A stretch of 64,000 bases of DNA from Berberis thunbergii (Eukaryota > Streptophyta > Magnoliopsida > Ranunculales > Berberidaceae). The stretch lies in contig QNQO01000512.1 in NCBI GenBank assembly GCA_003290165.1, positions 372,001 to 436,000 of the forward strand, in the 5' to 3' direction. The translations under genes and the position numbers were made by a program. The notes under the pieces were generated by a model. That model was not told where the DNA came from, made no database searches, and saw only the letters and a list, made by a program, of their open reading frames with translations. Position 1 is the stretch's first letter, and every line of letters begins with the position of its first letter. Below are positions 56,257 through 64,000 of this stretch, piece by piece.

Positions 56257-58226
56257 TGATGCAGATTTAAGTAACCTAAATAAATAGGTTAATTTAACCT
56301 AATTTTAATAACTGCAAGTGCACAATGTCTAACTGGTAGACACGGGCAAGTACAGGTCGATCCCACAAGGACTGTGGTTGCAATTAAATTTCAGGGTTTA
56401 TTTAAACTAACTTAAATTGGGGTTACAGCAATTAAAATATTTAAACTAAAAATCAAATTAAAAACAAAATAAAAAGTTTTAAAGAATATGAGAAAGGAAA
56501 CCAAGGCATTGAATCCACCACAGGTTCTTTGAGATTTGTGTAATCAAAAATATTGTTTTCAAGATTTAACATGACTAACCTAAAGATTAATCTAAGTTCA
56601 CAATTGATTTCAGCATAGGTATAAACCCCTAACATTGTGTGTCTTCTTACGGCACACACAATCACAGGTTTATTTTAACTAATCCTAATCCCTAGCATTG
56701 TGTGTCTTCTTACGGCACACACAATCACAGATTCAGATTAATTGATTAAATCAGACTTTTGAATTTCAACAAAGAGTATTTCTAACTACCAACTAGTCTA
56801 GATAATTAATCAGGATATAATCAGTGAAAGCAAATTGTTGAAAATCATAAATCAAATGTGTTTAACGTTCAAGCATAAAGAAAACAATAAATTTAAATAC
56901 ACAAACTCTAGGAAATCCTGTGGTTTCATCGTAGCCTTGGCGAAGGGTTTAGCTATCCATGGTAGTGGTAGTCATCTCCTCGTGATGTGGTACGCCGCAA
57001 CTCATCTCTGCACGGACACAAATTTCGAGAAAAGGGCTGCTAGAGGCACTGTGGTTGCTCTTAGAGACCTCGGGTTGCAAATAGTGAAAACTGTTTTTCA
57101 ATTTTGAAAAACGGTTTTCCCCCGTCGAATTCACGCGGCTTCTGCTGGTTCGTCTTCTCCACCGCGACGCGACTAACTTCGAAGCTGTTCTTCGCTCCTC
57201 ACGAGCTCCTCGTCAGCTCCAACCTCGTTCTGAACCTGCAAAAGAGAGATGGGATAAAGAACGGATGAAATATCACAAAATAACACGAAGGAGGGAGCGA
57301 AACAGGGAGTTCTGTCGCTAGCTCTGTCTCGCGGCCGTGACGAAGGAGGTTACGTGGTCTGACTCTAATGGTGGTCGTGAGAGAGAGAGAGAGAACCAGT
57401 GAGAAAGAGCTAGGTAAACAGGAATGAGGGAGGCAGAGAGAGGGGAGAAACAGGGGTGGCGGCTGCGAGGATGGAGAAACAGGGTATGTTCCTGTTTCGT
57501 GGCAGCGGCGGCTGATGACGGTGCGTTCTTTCATGGTCTGGTTGCGAGGTTGGAGCAGAGAGATAGAAGTGGAGGAGGGAGAGACAAAGAGAAGAGAGGA
57601 AAACAGGAAGGAGGGAGCGAAACAGGGTGGAAAACAGGGGCGATTCTCTGTTTCGCAGCTGTGGTGGTCGTTGCGATTCTGGTGGTGAGGTTGCTAGATG
57701 GTGGATGGCGGCGGTGAGGATGATGGAACAGAGAGAGGGATGGTAGAAGGTGGCGGCTGATGGTAGAGGACGAGGAGGAGGTGGTGATGGCGGGATTATC
57801 GCACTGCCGGCTCTCCTATCGAGCGAGGATTGCCGGCAAAGTGGTGTGGTGGTTGAAAAAGAGATGAGGGGAGAGGGCTATGGAAGAAGAGAGAATAATA
57901 GAGATCTCCCTGGTTCTCTAAGATTAGGGGAGCTAAATAGGGTTCTATTATCTTGGGCTTGGGTTTTTAGGTTAGCATTTTTGGATTTGGGCTTAGGTTA
58001 AATTAGGTGGATCTAGGTTTACTAGGGTTAGGTTTAGATATGTGACTCTCTGCTTTGTACCACCACTAGAATCGACCAATTGTCTGTCGCCTTAATACCA
58101 TTTCATCGTTAACGCTCAAATTCCTGCCAAGACATGAAAACGAAATAATTATTATAAATTATAATAATCGAAACACTAACATATATAAATTAAGGGATAT
58201 ATTATGTAATAATTATGTGAATATCA
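56257..58226 (-). repeat. 5' LTR of element B
   Basis: Nearly identical to 49535-51503. Scattered single-base differences, for example AACTAACC versus AAGTAACC at the edge and CACAGTGTC versus CACAATGTC. Confidence 0.95.
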
Positions 58227-58231
58227 ATATG

Positions 58232-58740
58232 ATCCATGAATGGAGGGACTATGAGATTAAACAACACGTCCTAGTTTATGACCCCATTCTGAATGGGGTT
58301 GTGCAAGACCTGTTTGTCAGCTCTGAACTATCTGTCTCTGTTGTCTGCTCCTCCACCTCTAGTCAATTGAGATATTGTTGGGACAGTGTGGCTCTTCTGA
58401 ACATGCTCCCAAGAGTTCACTGGGGACTAGGCTCTTCGTTGTTTCTCAATCTCCTTCTATAGGTAGAGGGTTTTGTTGTTTGAGTGCCTCCAGCGCTTTT
58501 GCGATTTGCTGCATTTGGGTTGACAGTAGATCCACCCTTTGGTCTGCCGTGGCTGCCACTGGTGTGGGGGTCCAAGAGGGTTCATCCCGCTGTGGTGGTG
58601 GTGCTGGAATGGATAGCGCTCTACTAGTTCAAGCGTTCGAAGGTTCCGCAGCATCTGCATTTTCGCGAGACCTTGTTGTCACCATCTTTTTGGTTATCTG
58701 GGAACGGTGATAGTACTGTTTCTTTTGAGGAACTCTGTTG
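58232..58740 (-). pseudogene. Gag N-terminal region, minus Tat-like element
   Basis: Lies between element B's target duplication and the PBS. Short broken readings only, with a Q/P-rich portion. It is the 5' part of the gag interrupted at 49529. Confidence 0.5.
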
Positions 58741-58760
58741 TTCCCCGTGGACGGTGCCAA
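58741..58760 (-). other. Primer-binding site of minus Tat-like element
   Basis: Minus-strand TTGGCACCGTCCACGGGGAA next to the LTR end, similar to the tRNA-Asp-type site of elements A and B with a few changes. Confidence 0.65.
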
Positions 58761-58762
58761 AA

Positions 58763-59466
58763 TGATGTAGTCGATTCATGTTTTCCATCCTAGATGCTTA
58801 CCTAAATTTGCACAAGTAGCACACGTGAGCCAAGGACCACCGGGTGGCGACCGATGACACTCCGATGCTTAAGTCAGATAAGGCTTAGGAGAGGCTTGAT
58901 GTTGTAAATTGGGTTCATGTAGCATACCTTAAATTCATTGACCTTATTTCTTTTTTATAGTGTAGGAGTCTTTGTTTGGCTAGGCCTTTGGTGGCGCAGT
59001 TTAGGGAAAAAGATATTGATGGAGATCATTTTTTGTTTGGGAGTTGTCCATGTGGGATAGTTTTCCTACACAACTTGTGTTCCTAGATCTGTGGGAGAGG
59101 TTTCCCTTTCTAAGTGTTGTCAATGCAAGGAAGTTTCCTTGCCTGACTTATACTCTAGTATTTGTTTCCTAATCAGAACCGATGTATTGATGGCCTGCAT
59201 GTCTTGGGTCGATCCCCAGATACTTGCCCTATCAGGGATTACTCTTGCCTTATCAATGCTTATGAGTATTGGGCGTAACCGCATGACATGTGGGTATAGT
59301 GACCCATTGCAATTTGGGTCCAACGTTCTTGAATCTACCAATAGTGGACTTAATATTATCTGGACCTTGCTTGATTGAGCATGCAATTGGGCCTGGTTTT
59401 CTCTGTTGACGAGATTATCATGACACGTGTATGGTGCTAATCAGATGACAGTTTGATGTATCATCA
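58763..59466 (-). repeat. 5' LTR of minus Tat-like element
   Basis: In plus reading TGATGTAGTCGATTCATG to GATGTATCATCA, 704 bp, flanked on the left by the PBS. Reverse complement of the family LTR at 952-1635. Confidence 0.85.
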
Positions 59467-59689
59467 GATACAATACGGTTTTAAATTATTACTTTGTAAA
59501 AGTTAATCGTATTTAACTAAATTAACAAAATCACAATGCATATCAAACCTCTGTAAGAGATAGTTCAAGTAATAAATATTTCAAATTTATTTTAAATAAT
59601 TTTTTATAAAAAAATGAATGTTGTTTCTACAATAAGCAAATAATTAAACTAGTAGAATTCTCAAATATTTTAGAGTACATAAGCTATTT

Positions 59690-59880
59690 CAGAGAATTTT
59701 GTAGTTCTTCTCAGCAAAGATTTAGACGCCAATACAATCCAAGAAGTCAACTTTCAGAATAGGATTCCTCAAGATTTAGTAGAGGCTATGGTGAAACAAG
59801 TTTCCTGAAATGAAATCACTGAAGCTTTAACTAGCATTGGTTTAGAGAGGGTGCATGGACCAAACAAATTCTCATCATTA
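59690..59880 (+). pseudogene. LINE reverse transcriptase relic, left part
   Basis: Reads I-P-Q-D-L-V-E-A-M-V, then (after one stop) E-I-T-E-A-L-T-S-I-G and G-P-N-K-F-S-S-L-F-F-K. This is the start of plant L1-type RT (E-I-x-x-A-x-x-x-M-x-x-x-K-A-P-G-P-D-G-F). It is split by the Mutator-like element and continues at 61426. Confidence 0.75.
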
Positions 59881-59889
59881 TTTTTCAAA

Positions 59890-61416
59890 GGCAACGCCTA
59901 CCTCGCACCATCAATTTCTTTCTCTCACACCATTTTACTCTTTCACACCACATACGTACTTTCTGACACCACCATACTCTCTCACACCACCTATATAAAC
60001 CAAAACATTCATTTTTTTCCCTCACCATTCAAATCGACAGTAGTTCCTCCCTCTCCCATTCAAAATCTCCTCTTTCAAATCTCTTTACAATCTTTACCCA
60101 CACTCGAATCTCCTCCCTCTTCCTCGAAAACTCTCAAGCTCCCCTTAAAGTAGAAACCCTTAAACCCGAACTCAATAAATATACATAACTTAATATAACA
60201 GACAAACCCAAATTCAAAACGAAAAAATAAAAAATAGGGTTACTTTCTAACCAATTTAATGAGATTGATTATCAAGCTCATCAAAACATGAAAGTTGTAG
60301 TAATCTAAGTTACCTAATAAACAAAACTTTAATCACTTTAAAATGTTTTGAAATGAGCAGGTTATAGTCATTTTACTAAAGTCGCACAAATCTATCCGAA
60401 AAATAAAAATGGGATAGTGTTCCTGACTTTAGGCCAACTTATGTGCTCGATTGAGACCGATTCTCAAGTTGGTAAAAACACAAAATTAGTATTACTCTCA
60501 GTTATCTAATAAACACAACTTGAATCACTTGACAATGTTTTGAAATAAGCAAGTTATGGTCATTTTAGTAAAGTCGCACAGAAAAGTCACAAAAAAAATT
60601 TTGATACCTCGCAGTGCTCACTGCAAACAGAAATTTTTTGGTCGCAGTGGGCACTGCACAGTGCGAGGTATCTGGGATACCTCGCAGTGCCCACTACGAA
60701 CATAAATATTTTTTTTTGTTCAGCGCGACTTTAATAAAAGGACCATAACTTGCTTATTTCAAAACATTTTAAAGTGATTCAAGCTTTTTTTTATTATAAA
60801 AATGAGATTATTACAACTTTTGTGTTTTGACCAGCTTTTGAATCGGTCTCGATGGAGCACATAAGTTGGTCGAAAGTCAGGAACACTATCCAGTTTTCAT
60901 TTTTCGGACAGATTTTTGCGACTTTAGTAAAATGGCCATAACTTTATCATTTTAAAACATTTTCAAGTGATTCAAGTCGTGTATATTAGATAACTCATAG
61001 TACCACAATGTTCATGTTATGATCAGTTTAAGAATCGGTCTCAATTGAGGGTTTAAACTAGTCGAAAGTTACCCTATTTTCCATTTTTTCATTTTGAGTT
61101 TGGGTTTGTATGTTATGCATATTTATCAAGTTTTTGTTTAAGGGTTTCGACTTTGAAGGGATTTTGAGAATTTTTTAGGGACAAAAGAGATTTACAAGAT
61201 ATTTGAGTGTGGGAGAGAGATTTTGAAGAGATTTGGAAGAGATTTTAAATGGGGAAGGGAGGGAGTAACCATTGTAGATTTGAATGGTGAGGGGAAAAAA
61301 TAAAGATTTTTATTTATATAGGTGGTGTGAGAAAGTAAAAAAAAATAAAAAAAATCAAAAAAAAAAATCAATGATAGTGTGAGAAAAGGAAATGATGGTA
61401 CGAGGTAGGCGTTGTC
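59890..61416. mobile_element. Fold-back Mutator-like element with 9-bp target duplication
   Basis: Ends GGCAACGCCTACCTCG and (reverse) GACAACGCCTACCTCG. Direct repeat TTTTTCAAA at 59881-59889 and 61417-61425 is a 9-bp duplication, typical of Mutator-like elements. Almost the whole 1527 bp is one long inverted repeat with arms of about 700 bp around a centre near 60650. No transposase reading. It sits inside a LINE RT relic, which confirms the boundaries. Confidence 0.88.
60608..60700. repeat. Palindromic centre of fold-back element
   Basis: ATACCTCGCAGTG and CACTGC/GCAGTG strings repeat in both orientations (for example 60605-60640 against 60650-60690), so the centre itself forms nested short hairpins. 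Confidence 0.7.
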
Positions 61417-61425
61417 TTTTTCAAA

Positions 61426-61620
61426 AGCTATTGGAAAATAGTGGGAAATGTCTTTATTCAAGTTGTCAAAATTTTCTCCGGATCTGGCAAGTTAATAAGT
61501 GAGGTAAAGTCAACTATTGTTATTTTAGTGCATAAGGTATCTACTTCTACTTTTTGAGAGTTCAAGTCAATCTCATGTTGTGACATGTCATACAAAAGGG
61601 TAATATGCCTTTGAGTCTTC
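61426..61620 (+). pseudogene. LINE reverse transcriptase relic, right part
   Basis: Continues S-Y-W-K-I-V-G-N-V-F-I-Q-V-V and G-K-L-I-S-E-V-K-S-T-I-V-I-L-V-H-K-V, then F-K-S-I-S-C-C-D-M-S-Y-K. This corresponds to I-S-L-I-P-K and F-R-P-I-S-C-C of plant LINEs. Confidence 0.75.
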
Positions 61621-62608
61621 TAGTTTGCACCAGATTTGAGTTTGGGTCCAAAGTTTTTTCCAAATTTCAATTTGGGTCCAAAGTTTTCAAGTTTGAGTCT
61701 TTGGGACTGCATTAATTGACCTAATTGACCATGAATAAATCATCAACTATAATGAAAATTTTTTCCTAAAAGTCGCTAATGATTACAATCACACAAAAAC
61801 ATTAACCTATTGCTATGTTAGATATCCGATGCGTATGACTATGATAAGGCCATCACATGGATAAAAAATAACCAAATCAAAATTTTGATAAATTGTTTGT
61901 TAAAAAAAAAGTAAACCTCCATTTTCCTCTATCCTCCATATATGTTCGCCACCGCTACTTCCTTCTCCATCTTCCTCACTATTTGTCATGCCAGATTGGT
62001 GGTTTTTCCTAATACTCCCCATCTGTCACTCTCATTTTCCCTACCCACCACCCTGGCACTCCTCCCCTTGTCATGTGAGATCTGCCACCACCATTTAAAA
62101 TGTATTTACAAATTATATCAAAACAATGTAAAAACGTATGTCGAAATTATAAACCGTATATCAAGTTTTGGGATAAGGTCTATGCTTTGTAATGATCATT
62201 TAATATTTTCCAACTCAAGAGGACCATTGTCAATAGACAAGAAGACTGAAGTCAAATCATGAAGACAGCCAAACCTATAAACACCAAGTCAAACCTATGA
62301 AGACCAAGTCAAGCTAACAAGAAGAACTAAAAAGCAAGTCAAGTCAACAAATTAAAAGATAAAAATATCTACGAATGAAAGACTTTGAATTCAATTTCAA
62401 CATTTGAATTTGAAGATATTACTAATGAGGAGGAAATAACTTAGCGGGGTTACTAGGACTTGGGTCTCTTTCTTTGGCGAGGCACCAAGTACATGTATAT
62501 TTACCAATTAACCAATTTCTAGACGCTGGAGTCGATCCTAAAGAAATCCCACTTCCTCATGAATTCATCTTGAATCAGGATCTTTTGGCTCAACTTTATC
62601 CCAGTTTT
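61621..62608. other. No gene seen
   Basis: AT-rich. Contains a short direct duplication TTTGGGTCCAAAGTTTT (about 61642 and 61673) and CAAGTCAA-rich low-complexity DNA at 62280-62345. Confidence 0.4.
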
Positions 62609-62730
62609 TACCTTGAATTGGTCAAAATATACCAATCATAACAAAAATATACCCGAGCCGAATCATAACAAAATATGCCAATCATAACAAAATTTGTCAA
62701 CAAAAATATACCTTGAATTGGTCAAAAATA
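62609..62730. repeat. Scrambled filler DNA at plastid-insert junction
   Basis: TACCTTGAATTGGTCAAAA occurs at 62609 and again at 62709, ending at the plastid boundary. Between them CGAATCATA and ATGCCAATCATA strings (about 62659-62687) match psbK strings at 62769-62797. Confidence 0.6.
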
Positions 62731-62850
62731 TTCTTTGCTAAATTACCAGAGGCTTACGCTATTTTCAATCGAATCATAGATTTTATGCCAATCATACATG
62801 TGCTCTTTTTTCTCTTAGCCCTTGTTTGGCAAGCTGCTGTAAGTTTTTGA
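62731..62850 (+). pseudogene. psbK: psbK, 3' part
   Basis: Reads [13 protein letters not shown], then [14 protein letters not shown] and W-Q-A-A-V-S-F and a stop. This is the mature part of the photosystem II K subunit (normally about 61 residues with an N-terminal leader). The first third is cut off at the insertion boundary. A conserved Pro is His, and the terminal Arg codon has become a stop. Confidence 0.9.
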
Positions 62851-63273
62851 TGAGATCTTTAATTTGAATATTGTCCCATAAACATTCAGGATTTATTCAC
62901 TAAAAAAATAATTCTAACAATTTATAAGATCAGACAAGTCTTATTTTATGAACCCTCGATTCAAACATCAAATCTCTTTGATAGGTGCGATGAATCTGGA
63001 TCATTTGATCATTTTGACCTTCCATTTTTAGTGAACAAGGACCCTACTGAGTCCCCCACAATAACTAATTGTAATAATAAATTGGTGGGTATGAAAGATA
63101 ATTTGGATATTGAAATAATATTGTTTTTATTAGACATTTCTACAAATTATTTCTTTATCTATAAACCACTTCATTTATATTTATTGGTTTGGGGTAAAAA
63201 AATAGTATAATATGTGGTCTAAAAATGGATAATCTATTCCCCTTTTCCTCAAACTTATCTTGGAGATTTTGTA
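62851..63273 (+). other. psbK-psbI spacer of plastid origin
   Basis: AT-rich spacer of typical length; no gene. Confidence 0.7.
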
Positions 63274-63384
63274 ATGCGTACTCTCAAACTCTTCGTTTAC
63301 ACAGTAGTGATTTTCTTTGTTTCTCTCTTCATCTTCGGATTCCTATCTAACAATCCAGAGCGTAATCCTGGGCGTGAGGAATAA
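63274..63384 (+). pseudogene. psbI: psbI, full-length but mutated plastid copy
   Basis: ATG to TAA, 36 codons, the full length of the photosystem II I subunit, a single-helix membrane protein. Compared with the nearly invariant plastid protein, position 2 is Arg for Leu, position 27 is Asn for Asp and position 29 is Glu for Gly. In the nucleus it has no plastid promoter or transit peptide, so I treat it as a relic. Confidence 0.9.
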
Positions 63385-63526
63385 AAAAGAAAGGACTATC
63401 ATTGTTTGATTTTTTTCATTTTCTTAAGATTTTCTTTATTCCAAATATTCAACTATGATAAAATAAATAAGGAATTCTATTATTTTTTTTTAAATTCGGA
63501 AGAAAATATCAAGTCATCAGAAGAAA

Positions 63527-63614
63527 CAGAAAGAGAGGGTTTCGAACCCTCGGTACAAATAACTTGTACAACGGATTAGCAATCCGCCGCTTCAGTCCAC
63601 TCAGCCATCTGTCC
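63527..63614 (-). pseudogene. trnS-GCU: trnS-GCU, plastid-derived, degenerate
   Basis: 88-nt reverse-strand match to plastid tRNA-Ser with anticodon GCU in its loop (GGATTGCTAATCC on the minus strand), long variable arm and TTCGAAA T-loop. The acceptor stem carries G-U at the first pair and a C-U mismatch at the fourth. The T-loop and variable arm also have changes. Confidence 0.9.
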
Positions 63615-63626
63615 CAATTGAAAAGG

Positions 63627-64000
63627 GGATAATTTCTATGTTACCAATGAAGTAAAATTTCTTTTTCTTTATTCTATAGATTAAAAAAAATGATTTGTTT
63701 ATTAGCAAATCAACTCTAATTCCATTTAGATAATTAGATAAGGGGAATATCTCCAATAGAAGGAAAAAAAAAGTTAAATTCAATATTAAATAATAGAATA
63801 TTCGTGTGATTTCATCCGAAATGTCATTTCTTTTATTGAAAAAAAGGATAATTACTATGTTATTTCTTATTCTTTATTCTATAAAGAAAAATAAAATAAA
63901 AAATGATCCATTTATTAGCAAATCAATTCTAATTCCATTTAGATCATTAGATAGGGGGAATATCTCCAATAGAAGAAAAAAATTCAATATTAAATAATAG
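63627..64000. repeat. Direct duplication in trnS-trnG spacer
   Basis: Unit 1 (63627-63796) and unit 2 (63846-64000) share GGATAATT(T/A)CTATGTTA, TTTATTAGCAAATCAA, GGGGAATATCTCCAATAGAA and CAATATTAAATAATAG, separated by 49 bp. It may be of plastid or nuclear origin. Confidence 0.85.

Larger units (their letters stand above)
49535..58226 (-). mobile_element. Element B: young, non-autonomous Athila-like LTR element
   Basis: Two LTRs of 1969 and 1970 bp, near-perfect tRNA-Asp-type PBS, polypurine tract and a 5-bp target duplication ATATG (49530-49534 and 58227-58231). Length is 8692 bp. The interior holds only a C-terminal gag piece, a linker, a protease-to-RT linker piece and ORF Z. The gag N terminus, protease, RT, RNase H and integrase are absent. 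LTRs differ at perhaps 1-2% of sites by eye, so insertion is recent relative to element A, and movement must have used proteins from another element. Confidence 0.93.
33513..59466 (-). mobile_element. Tat-like gypsy element, minus orientation, split by elements A and B
   Basis: Read on the minus strand from the right: 5' LTR (59466-58763), PBS, gag start (58740-58232), [element B], gag and protease (49529-48090), antisense ORF X (46730-47470), tandem array (46230-45310), [element A], antisense spliced gene (35741-34200), 3' LTR (34150-33513). Removing A and B leaves about 8 kb in the same order as the plus copy at 22310-30649. No RT or integrase is readable. The reconstruction is inferred from order, orientation and the exact target duplication of B. 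Confidence 0.7.
62731..64000 (+). mobile_element. Plastid DNA insertion (NUPT) psbK-psbI-trnS-GCU
   Basis: Gene order psbK, psbI (plus), trnS-GCU (minus) and the spacer lengths are those of angiosperm chloroplast DNA. The start of psbK is missing, and coding changes and tRNA stem mismatches show it is not under plastid selection. It runs to the window edge. Confidence 0.9.

Noticed and set aside
59851..60153. A Ser/Thr/Pro-rich ORF starting M-H-G-P-N-K-F-S-S
   Set aside because: Its start is LINE RT reading and the rest is the arm of the fold-back element; the two were joined by the insertion.
63274..63384. An active psbI gene or a true chloroplast contig
   Set aside because: The adjacent psbK is truncated, the protein has changes at normally invariant positions, the tRNA stem is mismatched and the left flank is nuclear repeat DNA.

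Overview
The window is plant nuclear DNA, almost certainly from an angiosperm. It contains spliced plant exons, plant-type Ty3-gypsy, Ty1-copia and CACTA elements, a tRNA-derived SINE and a block of plastid DNA at the right end. I see no complete host gene. The sequence is a nest of transposable elements of different ages, and most coding sequence is relics inside them. Species cannot be named from what is visible.

Left part (1-6779): the 3' end of a gypsy element (integrase remnant, start of an antisense gene, LTR 952-1635); a piece of a related plus-oriented element (antisense ORF X, about 175-bp tandem array); a minus-oriented gag-protease relic with degenerate PBS and 5' LTR (3400-5660); and a copia relic whose integrase is cut at 6780.

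CACTA region (6780 to about 21640): an old CACTA element starts at 6780 inside the copia integrase. Its TNP2-type transposase tail is split by a second CACTA element of 12,961 bp (8065-21025). That element has perfect 13-bp terminal inverted repeats, a TGA target duplication and arrays of short palindromic subterminal repeats. It carries spliced gene fragments: LONELY GUY (two overlapping captures), a pfkB-type kinase, a probable VPS33 exon, phosphatidylserine synthase 5' exon, a DEAH-box RNA helicase and several exon-like pieces I cannot name.

Gypsy region (22300-59466): two copies of one large element family, probably the Tat lineage. Each has sense gag-protease, no reverse transcriptase, a TATA-bearing antisense ORF X, a tandem array, a spliced antisense gene and about 690-bp LTRs. 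The first copy is plus-oriented (about 22310-30649). The second is minus-oriented (33513-59466) and is interrupted by two Athila-like elements: A (35995 to about 45290, plus) and B (49535-58226, minus, with intact LTRs, tRNA-Asp-type PBS and ATATG duplication). A and B lack polymerase genes but share an undescribed C-terminal ORF.

Right end: a fold-back Mutator-like element (59890-61416) with a 9-bp duplication sits in a LINE reverse-transcriptase relic. From 62731 to the window edge lies decayed plastid DNA (psbK fragment, psbI, trnS-GCU, spacer repeat), with scrambled filler at its junction.
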